Source: Lachnospiraceae bacterium UBA1755 (GTDB taxonomy: Bacteria > Bacillota > Clostridia > Lachnospirales > Lachnospiraceae). Taken from it: a stretch of 30,902 nt of DNA. Below are positions 22,767 through 29,965 of this stretch, piece by piece. The DNA is taken from NCBI GenBank assembly GCA_002314805.1, contig DCHJ01000112.1:52703-83604 (forward strand), written 5' to 3'. Position 1 is the first letter of the stretch; each line of letters starts with the position of its first letter. The translations under genes and the position numbers were made by a program. A model generated the notes under the pieces. It saw nothing but the letters and a program-made list of their open reading frames with translations. It had not been told where the DNA came from and searched no databases.

Positions 22767-24653
22767 ATGGCCGGTCATGGACGCAGAGGAGCAGCTCCTG
22801 CTGATGTAATGAAGGGACTTAAGTCGGATGGTCTTAAGTTTGTTATTAAGCTGGTATTAAAGCACTACTGGCCTCATCTTGCAGTCGTATTTGTATGTAT
22901 CATACTTGCAGCTGTAGCCACCGCAAGAGGAACTCTGTTCACACAGAGTCTTATTGACGATTATATTACTCCGCTTATCGGATCCGGAGACCCGGATTAT
23001 TCACCTCTGCTTACTGCAATAAGTTCTGTAGCAATACTGTATCTTGCCGGAGCGCTTGCTTCGTTTGCATACAATCTTATTATGGTAAGAGTCGGTCAGG
23101 GGAGTCTTAGGATCTTAAGGCGCGAGCTGTTTACAAGGATGGAAAAGCTTCCCATCAGCTATTTTGATACACATTCACATGGTGATATCATGTCAGTTTA
23201 TACTAATGATACCGACGCTTTAAGAGAGTTCATCGGCAGATCATTTCCTGAGATCGTAAATCTTCTTTCGACCCTGATAGCTACTTTAGTGAGTATGATC
23301 GTACTTTCCGTGCCAATGACGGTGATATCACTTTGTCTGGTATTTCTTGTTGTATTTATTACTGTTAAGGTCGCAACACTGTCAGGAAAGTATTTCGGAG
23401 AGCAGCAGAAAAATCTTGGCAGAGTCAACGGCTTTATTGAGGAGATGATGAGCGGTCAGAAGGTGATCAAGGTATTTACTCATGAAGAAAAAACCATAGA
23501 GGAGATGGCTAAGCTCAACGAGGAGCTGCGAAGCTCTTCGCATAAGGCCAACGGTGTGGCTAATATTCTGATGCCTGCCACCGCACAGCTGGGCAATCTC
23601 AATTATGTTATCATAGCCGTGATCGGTGCTATCCTGGCACTTAACGGGAGCTGGGGCATGACCGTAGGTACGCTGGTATCGTTCCTTACACTCAACAAGG
23701 CCTTCAACCGTCCGTTTGCAATGATGAGTATGCAGCTTAATTCTGTAGTTATGGCGGCAGCAGGAGCCGAACGTGTATACGAACTGCTCATGCAGGAGCC
23801 TGAGAAGGATGACGGGACCGTAACGCTCTCAAGAGTAAGGGAAGCTGAGGACGGAAGGCTTGAACCATGTGAAGAACGCACCGGTACCTGGGGCTGGGTG
23901 CTTCCTGACAGAATTACCAGACTGGAGGGGGATATTGTCTTTGACAGTGTTGACTTTGGCTATGTGCCTGATAAACAGGTGCTGTCAGATATCAATATGT
24001 ACGCACATAAGGGTCAGAAGCTTGCTTTTGTGGGCTCCACAGGTGCAGGAAAGACAACTATCACCAACCTAATTAACCGCTTCTATGATATTCAGGACGG
24101 TAAGATACGCTATGACGGCATAAATATCAACAATATTTCCAAGAAGGACCTGAGAAGATCCCTTGGCATGGTTTTACAGGACACGCACCTCTTTACAGGA
24201 ACTGTTATGGACAATATCCGGTACGGAAGACTGGCGGCGACAGATGAAGAATGCATTGAGGCAGCTAAGCTTGCAAATGCGCATAGCTTTATCACAAGGC
24301 TTCCCGACGGCTATAATACGATGATCACCTCTGACGGCTCCAATCTTTCACAGGGACAGCGGCAGCTGATCGCAATTGCGAGGGCAGCCGTCGCCGATCC
24401 GCCGGTGCTTATCCTGGATGAGGCCACATCATCTATCGATACGCGTACAGAACAGCTGGTGCAGAAGGGTATGGACGGGCTTATGAAAGGCAGAACGACC
24501 TTTGTCATCGCCCACAGACTGTCGACGGTCAGAAATGCTGACTGTATCATGGTAATGGAAAACGGCCGTATCGTTGAGAGAGGATCTCATGATGAGCTGA
24601 TGGAGGAAAAGGGCAGGTACTATCAGCTTTACACGGGAAAATCTGTTTCTTGA
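22767..24653 (+). CDS. ABC exporter half-transporter, catalytic subunit
   Basis: Partner of the preceding gene, 628 aa. After a basic N-terminus (about 30 residues) come six membrane helices (about 35-330), a 50-residue linker of charged residues (around EPCEERTGTWGW) and the nucleotide-binding domain. Walker A is canonical, GSTGAGKTT (G423-T431), and Walker B has the catalytic E552 in LILDEATS. The signature is LSQGQ (527-531) rather than LSGGQ. In a heterodimer this Walker A/B would pair with the partner's FSGGQ to give one functional ATP site, while LSQGQ pairs with the partner's altered Walker B. ATG 22767 has GGAGG 6 nt upstream; an upstream TTG at 22746 is less likely. Substrate cannot be inferred. 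Confidence 0.92.
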   Translation: MAGHGRRGAAPADVMKGLKSDGLKFVIKLVLKHYWPHLAVVFVCIILAAVATARGTLFTQSLIDDYITPLIGSGDPDYSPLLTAISSVAILYLAGALASFAYNLIMVRVGQGSLRILRRELFTRMEKLPISYFDTHSHGDIMSVYTNDTDALREFIGRSFPEIVNLLSTLIATLVSMIVLSVPMTVISLCLVFLVVFITVKVATLSGKYFGEQQKNLGRVNGFIEEMMSGQKVIKVFTHEEKTIEEMAKLNEELRSSSHKANGVANILMPATAQLGNLNYVIIAVIGAILALNGSWGMTVGTLVSFLTLNKAFNRPFAMMSMQLNSVVMAAAGAERVYELLMQEPEKDDGTVTLSRVREAEDGRLEPCEERTGTWGWVLPDRITRLEGDIVFDSVDFGYVPDKQVLSDINMYAHKGQKLAFVGSTGAGKTTITNLINRFYDIQDGKIRYDGININNISKKDLRRSLGMVLQDTHLFTGTVMDNIRYGRLAATDEECIEAAKLANAHSFITRLPDGYNTMITSDGSNLSQGQRQLIAIARAAVADPPVLILDEATSSIDTRTEQLVQKGMDGLMKGRTTFVIAHRLSTVRNADCIMVMENGRIVERGSHDELMEEKGRYYQLYTGKSVS

Positions 24654-24662
24654 GTTGGATTA

Positions 24663-24691
24663 TTGCCTAAGTATTGTGCATGTGCTATTAT
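24663..24691 (+). promoter_or_regulatory. Promoter of the pyrH-frr-uppS-cdsA-dxr-rseP operon
   Basis: TTGCCT (24663-24668), 17-bp spacer, TATTAT (24686-24691) preceded by TGC, an extended -10. The start is expected near 24698. Confidence 0.75.
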
Positions 24692-24697
24692 TTAACT

Positions 24698-24783
24698 ACT
24701 ATTTATAGAGGTATCCGGTGCAAAGAAAAGCAGCACTTTCTTTACTTTTTGCAACGCTGCTTGCCCCCGGAATGGAGATCAAC
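24698..24783 (+). promoter_or_regulatory. Leader of pyrH with a two-part stem
   Basis: TCCGG (24714-24718) pairs with CCGGA (24767-24771), enclosing AAGCAGC/GCTGCTT (24728-24734 with 24756-24762). The loop is rich in T (CTTTCTTTACTTTTT). The stem ends 3 nt before the pyrH GGAG site, so it could affect initiation. Not a family I recognise. Confidence 0.35.
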
Positions 24784-25485
24784 ATGAAAAATCGCAGGGT
24801 CATGCTCAAATTGAGCGGAGAGGCTTTATCCTTCCCCAACGGCGGAGGATATAATGAGGAACAGATAAGAGATGTTGCAAGGCAGGTAAAGGCCGCAGTA
24901 GATAACAATGTACAGATCGGTATAGTGATCGGCGGCGGCAATTACTGGAGAGGGCGCACTTCAAAGGATATTGACCGTACCAAGGCAGACCAGATCGGTA
25001 TGCTGGCTACGGTGATGAACTGTATCTTTGTTTCCGAGATATTCAGATCGGAAGGGATGAAGACCGCAATAATGTCACCGTTTGCCTGCGGGACTATGAC
25101 GGAGCTTTTTTCCAAGGATAAGGCAAACCGGTATTTTGAACAGGGATACGTTATGTTCTTTGCAGGAGGTACCGGACATCCTTATTTCTCAACGGATACC
25201 GGTATCGTACTAAGGGCAATAGAGCTGGATGCGGATATGATACTTCTTGCCAAGAGTATTGACGGAGTATATGATGACGATCCGGGCAGAAATCCTGATG
25301 CGAAGAGATATGATACGGTCTCAATAGAAGAAGTAATTGCAAAGCAGCTGAAAGTCATTGATCTTACAGCATCTGCAATGTGTGCCGAGAACCATATGCC
25401 GCTTGCTGTTTTTGATCTCAGGGAAAAGGGTGCCATTACTGCCGCAATGAACGGCGATGTGCATGGAACCGTAGTAACAGTTTAG
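24784..25485 (+). CDS. pyrH: Uridylate kinase (UMP kinase)
   Basis: Hexameric amino-acid-kinase-fold enzyme converting UMP to UDP in pyrimidine synthesis; 233 aa. Conserved parts are RRVMLKLSGEAL (ATP site), VIGGGNYWRG, the DQIGMLATVMN helix and FAGGTGHPYFSTDT in the UMP site, followed by SIDGVYDDDP. The start is ATG 24784, which has GGAG 6 nt upstream and gives the normal N-terminus. A longer frame from 24718 adds 22 hydrophobic residues that look like a signal peptide, but these are translated leader sequence and make no sense for a cytoplasmic kinase. frr follows after 12 nt, a conserved pair. Confidence 0.96.
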   Translation: MKNRRVMLKLSGEALSFPNGGGYNEEQIRDVARQVKAAVDNNVQIGIVIGGGNYWRGRTSKDIDRTKADQIGMLATVMNCIFVSEIFRSEGMKTAIMSPFACGTMTELFSKDKANRYFEQGYVMFFAGGTGHPYFSTDTGIVLRAIELDADMILLAKSIDGVYDDDPGRNPDAKRYDTVSIEEVIAKQLKVIDLTASAMCAENHMPLAVFDLREKGAITAAMNGDVHGTVVTV

Positions 25486-25497
25486 GAGGAAAGAGTT

Positions 25498-26052
25498 ATG
25501 CAGGAAGTAGTAAAACAGTTTGAAGAAAAGATGGAAAAGTCTATTGCAGTTCTCCAGGAAGAGTATGCTTCCGTACGTGCAGGACGCGCTAATCCTCATC
25601 TTCTTGACAAGATCAAGATCGATTATTACGGAACACCTACACCGCTTCAGCAGGTCGGTAATATTTCCGTGCCCGAGGCAAGGATAATCAATATCCAGCC
25701 GTGGGAGAAGAGTCTGCTCAGGGATATTGAAAGAGCTATCAATCAGGCAGATATCGGGATCAACCCGACAAATGACGGTACCTGTATCAGACTGGTATTT
25801 CCGGAGCTTACGGAGGAAAGACGTAAGGACCTTGCAAAGGATATCAAGAAAAAGGGTGAAGAGACCAAGGTTGCGATCAGAAATATCCGCCGTGATGCTG
25901 TAGAGAAGATCAAGAAGATGCAGAAGGCATCAGAGATCACAGAGGATGATCAGAAGGACGGAGAGACACGTATCCAGAAGATCACAGATAAAGCCATAGA
26001 GAAGGTGGATTCTATGGTTGAGAATAAAACGAAAGAGATAATGACAGTATAA
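25498..26052 (+). CDS. frr: Ribosome recycling factor
   Basis: With EF-G, splits post-termination ribosomes; 184 aa, the standard length. Family segments are MEKSIAVLQEEYASVRAGRANPHLLDKI, the YYGTPTPLQQVGNISVPEAR loop region, INPTNDGTCIRLVFPELTEERRKDL and the long C-terminal helix. AGGAGGAAAGAG lies before the ATG. Its TAA stop overlaps the uppS ATG by one base (TAATG), indicating translational coupling. Confidence 0.97.
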   Translation: MQEVVKQFEEKMEKSIAVLQEEYASVRAGRANPHLLDKIKIDYYGTPTPLQQVGNISVPEARIINIQPWEKSLLRDIERAINQADIGINPTNDGTCIRLVFPELTEERRKDLAKDIKKKGEETKVAIRNIRRDAVEKIKKMQKASEITEDDQKDGETRIQKITDKAIEKVDSMVENKTKEIMTV

Positions 26053-26759
26053 TGACAGACAGACTGCAGGGTCTCAGTATTCCGGAGCATATTGCCATAA
26101 TACTGGACGGCAACGGACGCTGGGCCGCAAAGCATAATGTACCGCGTGCTCAGGGTCATCGTGCGGGATGTGAGACATTGGAAGGAATTGTCGAGGACTG
26201 TGCACGGTTGGGGGTAAAATACCTGACCGTGTATGCTTTTTCGACAGAGAATTGGAAAAGAAGCAGCGAGGAAGTAGGTGCCCTGATGCAGCTATTCCGT
26301 TTTTATATGGTAAAGCTTATAGACATTGCCATGAAGAACGACATCAGGGTAAAGATGATAGGTGATCTTTCACGCTTTGATCCCGATATCAGGGCGGGTG
26401 TGGAGAAGCTCATTGAGAAGACCTCTGATAATGAAGGAATGACCTTTGCCTTTGCAGTAAATTACGGCGGAAGGGATGAGCTCCGGAGAGCTGTTATGTC
26501 AATGGCGCAGGACGGCACTGATCTGATGAATCTCACAGAGAAGGACATTTCAGACCATCTGGATACCGGTGGCATGCCTGATCCGGATCTGCTTATCAGG
26601 ACCAGCGGTGAGCTAAGAATATCCAATTTCTTATTATGGCAGATCGCATACTCGGAAATATATGTTACGGATACATTGTGGCCTGATTTCCACAGGACTG
26701 AACTTGAGGATGCTCTGATCGCTTATAACAGGCGCAGCAGGAGATTTGGAGGACGGTAA
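26052..26759 (+). CDS. uppS: Isoprenyl (undecaprenyl) diphosphate synthase
   Basis: cis-Prenyltransferase that builds the C55 lipid carrier for peptidoglycan and wall polymers from FPP and IPP; 235 aa. The catalytic aspartate is D19 in IILDGNGRWA. GHRAGCETL, the YAFSTENWKR motif and the C-terminal DLLIRTSGELRISNFLLWQ and GGR end are all diagnostic. The start overlaps frr by one base and its TAA overlaps the cdsA ATG by one base. Together with dxr and ispG downstream, the operon covers both the start of isoprenoid synthesis and its main envelope use. Confidence 0.97.
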   Translation: MTDRLQGLSIPEHIAIILDGNGRWAAKHNVPRAQGHRAGCETLEGIVEDCARLGVKYLTVYAFSTENWKRSSEEVGALMQLFRFYMVKLIDIAMKNDIRVKMIGDLSRFDPDIRAGVEKLIEKTSDNEGMTFAFAVNYGGRDELRRAVMSMAQDGTDLMNLTEKDISDHLDTGGMPDPDLLIRTSGELRISNFLLWQIAYSEIYVTDTLWPDFHRTELEDALIAYNRRSRRFGGR

Positions 26760-27529
26760 TGTTTAAAGAACGGCTTATCAGCGGAATTGTAATACTGGCA
26801 GGTATCGTGATACTTATCCTTGTCGGAGGTCTGCCGCTCTGGATCGCATCCATGGTGGCTGCCTGCGTAGGGCTGTTTGAACTTTACAAGGTAGCCGGCC
26901 TTGGCACAGACAGACGCACGTGGATCGCTTATCCTGTGACTGTAGCATATTATCTGCTGTGCAGCAGGATAGGGTCTGTAATTGTATATTTTACTGCGGC
27001 AGTGCTTGTACTGATGACTATATTTGTGGCTGCATATCCGCGTATCAGATTCAGCGGATGGCAGGTCATAATAATCGGTATATTTTACGTAGGTGTGCTG
27101 TCCTCGTGTCTTTTCCTTACAAGGAGCAGTGCAGATATTTTTTATTCATGGCTTATACTCCTGTCCAGCTGGGGTGCAGATACGGCTGCATACTGTGCGG
27201 GTAAGCTCCTTGGAAAGCATCATCCTTTCCCGACGCTCAGTCCGAAGAAATCGGTTGAAGGCTGTATAGGCGGTCTGGCAGGTGCAGCTATACTTGGTAC
27301 AGCTGTTGCTCTTATCATGCACAGACCGGTGCTGTCTGCGATATTCCTTGCTGTCATAGGTGCAGTCTTTTCGATAATAGGAGATCTCTGTGCTTCGGCA
27401 TTTAAGCGGCAGCACGGTGCCAAGGATTACGGCAATATCATCCCCGGACACGGAGGTGTACTTGACAGATTTGATTCCATGCTGTTTACAGGAGCGGTTA
27501 TATATATATGCGTAACATTTCTATACTAG
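26759..27529 (+). CDS. cdsA: Phosphatidate cytidylyltransferase
   Basis: Integral membrane enzyme making CDP-diacylglycerol from phosphatidate and CTP, the branch point of phospholipid synthesis; 256 aa, mostly hydrophobic with about seven to eight membrane helices. The signature is present: GADTAAYCAGKLLGKH, SPKKSVEGCIGGL and the C-terminal KRQHGAKDYGNIIPGHGGVLDRFDS. The start overlaps the uppS stop by one base and the end overlaps dxr by 22 nt. The gene order is conserved in Firmicutes. Confidence 0.96.
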   Translation: MFKERLISGIVILAGIVILILVGGLPLWIASMVAACVGLFELYKVAGLGTDRRTWIAYPVTVAYYLLCSRIGSVIVYFTAAVLVLMTIFVAAYPRIRFSGWQVIIIGIFYVGVLSSCLFLTRSSADIFYSWLILLSSWGADTAAYCAGKLLGKHHPFPTLSPKKSVEGCIGGLAGAAILGTAVALIMHRPVLSAIFLAVIGAVFSIIGDLCASAFKRQHGAKDYGNIIPGHGGVLDRFDSMLFTGAVIYICVTFLY

Positions 27530-28632
27530 GTTCTACCGGTTCAATAGGAACTCAGACACTTGAGATAGTAAGGGCGAATCCCGATCTTAAGGTCTGTGCA
27601 GTTTCATGTGACAGAAATATCACACTGGCGGAGAAACAGATCAGAGAGTTCAAACCGGAGATAGCAGCTGTATACAACAGGGAGGCCGCAGAAGAGCTCA
27701 GGCTCAGGACAGCAGATACGGGCTGCAAGGTGTACGCCGGTATGGAGGGTCTTATTGAAGCAGCAGTATGCCAGTCAGCGGACATAGTGCTGACTGCAGT
27801 GGTCGGTATGGTCGGAATTGAACCCGCAATCGCTGCGATCAATGCCGGTAAGGATATTGCGCTTGCCAATAAGGAGACGCTTGTCTGTGCCGGTCAGATA
27901 ATCATGCCGCTGGCACGGGAAAAGGGAGTGCATATTTATCCTGTGGATTCCGAACATTCTGCAATATTTCAGTCTCTGCAGGGCAATGAAAAAAGAAGTG
28001 TGGAACGGATATTGCTGACCGCTTCGGGGGGACCCTTCAGAGGCTATACCAGAGAGCAGCTTGAGCATGTCACACCAGCAGATGCTCTCAGGCACCCAAC
28101 CTGGAGTATGGGAAAGAAGATCACGATCGACTGTGCCACGCTTGTCAACAAGGGCCTTGAAGTGATCGAGGCTTCATGGCTTTTTGATGTACCTGCCGAA
28201 AAGATCAAGGTAGTTGTACATCCTCAAAGTATAGTTCATTCAATGGTTGGTTATGCGGACGGCGCGGTTATTGCACAGCTTTCATGTCCTGATATGAAGC
28301 TTCCGATATTGTATGCACTGTATTATCCTGAGAGAAGATGTCTTGACATACCGAGACTTGATTTCTGGGATATCATGGATCTGCATTTTGAAAAGCCTGA
28401 TACAGTGGTATTTCCTGCTCTTGATCTGGCATACCGGGCAATCGGTATCGGCGGAAGTATGCCTGCGGTGTTTAATGCGGCCAATGAATACGCCGTATCG
28501 GAATTTCTTGCAGGCAGACTAAGGTTCTGCGAGATACCGATGATCATACAGGAAGCAATGGACCGGCATAAGGTTATTAAAAATCCCTCGGTCGAGGAGA
28601 TAATTGCATTAAAAGAAGGTTTTAGGAATTGA
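27508..28632 (+). CDS. dxr: 1-deoxy-D-xylulose 5-phosphate reductoisomerase
   Basis: NADPH-dependent enzyme of the MEP pathway converting DXP to MEP; 374 aa. The NADPH site is GSTGSIGTQT near residue 8. The metal and substrate residues lie in VDSEHSAIFQSL and in LVNKGLEVIEA, with the flexible loop region HPTWSMGKKITID before it. ATG 27508 lies inside the end of cdsA, with an AGGAG about 14 nt upstream, and gives the family N-terminus. The rseP start codon overlaps its stop by four bases. Confidence 0.97.
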   Translation: MRNISILGSTGSIGTQTLEIVRANPDLKVCAVSCDRNITLAEKQIREFKPEIAAVYNREAAEELRLRTADTGCKVYAGMEGLIEAAVCQSADIVLTAVVGMVGIEPAIAAINAGKDIALANKETLVCAGQIIMPLAREKGVHIYPVDSEHSAIFQSLQGNEKRSVERILLTASGGPFRGYTREQLEHVTPADALRHPTWSMGKKITIDCATLVNKGLEVIEASWLFDVPAEKIKVVVHPQSIVHSMVGYADGAVIAQLSCPDMKLPILYALYYPERRCLDIPRLDFWDIMDLHFEKPDTVVFPALDLAYRAIGIGGSMPAVFNAANEYAVSEFLAGRLRFCEIPMIIQEAMDRHKVIKNPSVEEIIALKEGFRN

Positions 28633-29681
28633 TTATTTTAAAGATATTAGCTGCGATACTCATATTTGGTATTCTGATATTTATTCACGAGCTGGGGCAT
28701 TTCCTGGTCGCAAGGGCCTGCGGTGTCAAGGTCCTTGAGTTTTCTCTGGGGATGGGTCCGAGACTGTTTACTATTCACGGAAGGAAGACAGATTACTCGC
28801 TCAAGGCTCTGCCGCTTGGCGGCTCCTGCCAGATGAAGGGCGAGATGGATGACGATACAGGAGATCCGGACTGCTTTATTAATAAGCCGGCGTGGCAGAG
28901 AGGACTTATCATCCTTGCCGGCCCGGTCTTCAATTTCCTGCTTGCTTTTGCCGTTGCCATTGTACTGGTTGTCAGCCTTGGTACGGATAAGCCTGTCGTT
29001 AAGAGTGTCATGGACGGCTTTCCTGCGCAGGAAGCAGGTATTCAGGCAGGCGACAGCATAAAAAGGATCAATTCAAGACAGATACATCTCTACAGGGAGA
29101 TAGGTATCTATGTCGCGATACATAGTGACAGTGATCTGACTGTCACTGTAGCGCGCGCGGACGGAGAGCATGTCTATACAGTAAGACCGAAGTATGACCA
29201 TGAGTCAGGCCGGAATCTGATTGGAATGGTCTCATCGGGAGAGCAGACCATGCCGGAAAGCTTATGGGATACCATCAGGTACAGCTATTATGAAATGCGC
29301 TATAACGTGCTTACCGTTATAGATTCGCTTATTTATGTGTTCGGAGGCCATGCAGGCAGAGATTCCGTAATGGGGCCTGTAGGTATAGTAACGACAATAT
29401 CAGATACTGTTGCTGAGGCAGCCCCCCTGGGCTTAAGGATATTGCTGCTTACCATTGCGGATTATATACTGCTGCTTGGCACGAATCTGGGCGTGATGAA
29501 TCTGCTTCCTTTCCCGGCACTGGACGGCGGAAGACTTCTTTTTATCATATTTGAACTGATCTTCAGGAGACCGGTGGACAGGAAGATCGAAGGCTATGTG
29601 CATCTTGCAGGCTTTGCAATCCTGATGCTGCTGATGGTACTTGTTGCCTATAACGATATTGTAAAGCTCCTGCGGGGATAA
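28629..29681 (+). CDS. rseP: Site-2 intramembrane zinc metalloprotease RseP/RasP
   Basis: Cuts membrane-embedded anti-sigma factors and signal peptide remnants; 350 aa. The first membrane helix holds the zinc site H20-E21-L-G-H24, and the third zinc ligand is D299 in NLLPFPALDGGR. A PDZ domain lies at about 115-195 (FPAQEAGIQAGDSIKRIN). Four membrane segments fit the family. The start is TTG 28629, overlapping the dxr TGA by four bases; no ATG lies nearby and this start places the HELGH helix correctly. A 284-bp gap, unusual for this operon, separates it from ispG. Confidence 0.94.
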   Translation: MIILKILAAILIFGILIFIHELGHFLVARACGVKVLEFSLGMGPRLFTIHGRKTDYSLKALPLGGSCQMKGEMDDDTGDPDCFINKPAWQRGLIILAGPVFNFLLAFAVAIVLVVSLGTDKPVVKSVMDGFPAQEAGIQAGDSIKRINSRQIHLYREIGIYVAIHSDSDLTVTVARADGEHVYTVRPKYDHESGRNLIGMVSSGEQTMPESLWDTIRYSYYEMRYNVLTVIDSLIYVFGGHAGRDSVMGPVGIVTTISDTVAEAAPLGLRILLLTIADYILLLGTNLGVMNLLPFPALDGGRLLFIIFELIFRRPVDRKIEGYVHLAGFAILMLLMVLVAYNDIVKLLRG

Positions 29682-29965
29682 CACGCTCATAGATGGATCA
29701 GACAGAGCCTGCGTGAGAGTAAATAAGCAGATCACTAAAAGAGTTCCGGCTATGCATTGATAAATCAGCGTAGAATATAAGAACCGGGATCTTAGGTTCA
29801 GGCATATGATGCATGAAACCGGGTGCGAAGGAAACTTAGGCTGCTGAAAGGAAGAAAAGAATCTTTCAATAAGAAGGCATGAGGATCGCGACAGTTACGT
29901 GATAAAAACGAACATATTCATGAAAAAAATACCAACGCCTGAGCGGTGAATCAAGGAAGGCATTT
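29682..29965 (+). other. Unassigned intergenic spacer between rseP and ispG, possibly a structured RNA
   Basis: 284 bp without a credible gene. Possible RNA stems are CACGC/GCGTG (29682-29686 with 29710-29714), a bulged hairpin at 29750-29773 (CTATGC...GCGTAG), GAACC/GGTTC (29781-29799), TGAAAG/CTTTCA (29845-29868) and CGC/GCG (29936-29945). The motif ACCGGG...CTTAGG occurs twice (29783-29796 and 29819-29840). I found no promoter, terminator or known riboswitch core. The ispG ribosome binding site AAGGAAGG is at 29953-29960. Confidence 0.45.

Noticed and set aside
24718..24783. Signal-peptide-like extension of PyrH
   Set aside because: UMP kinase is cytoplasmic, the family N-terminus begins at 24784, and only that start has a ribosome binding site. 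The hydrophobic look is chance.
29682..29965. c-di-GMP, cobalamin or SRP RNA in the spacer before ispG
   Set aside because: Short matches such as GAAACCGGGT look suggestive, but the conserved cores of these RNAs are not present in the right order.
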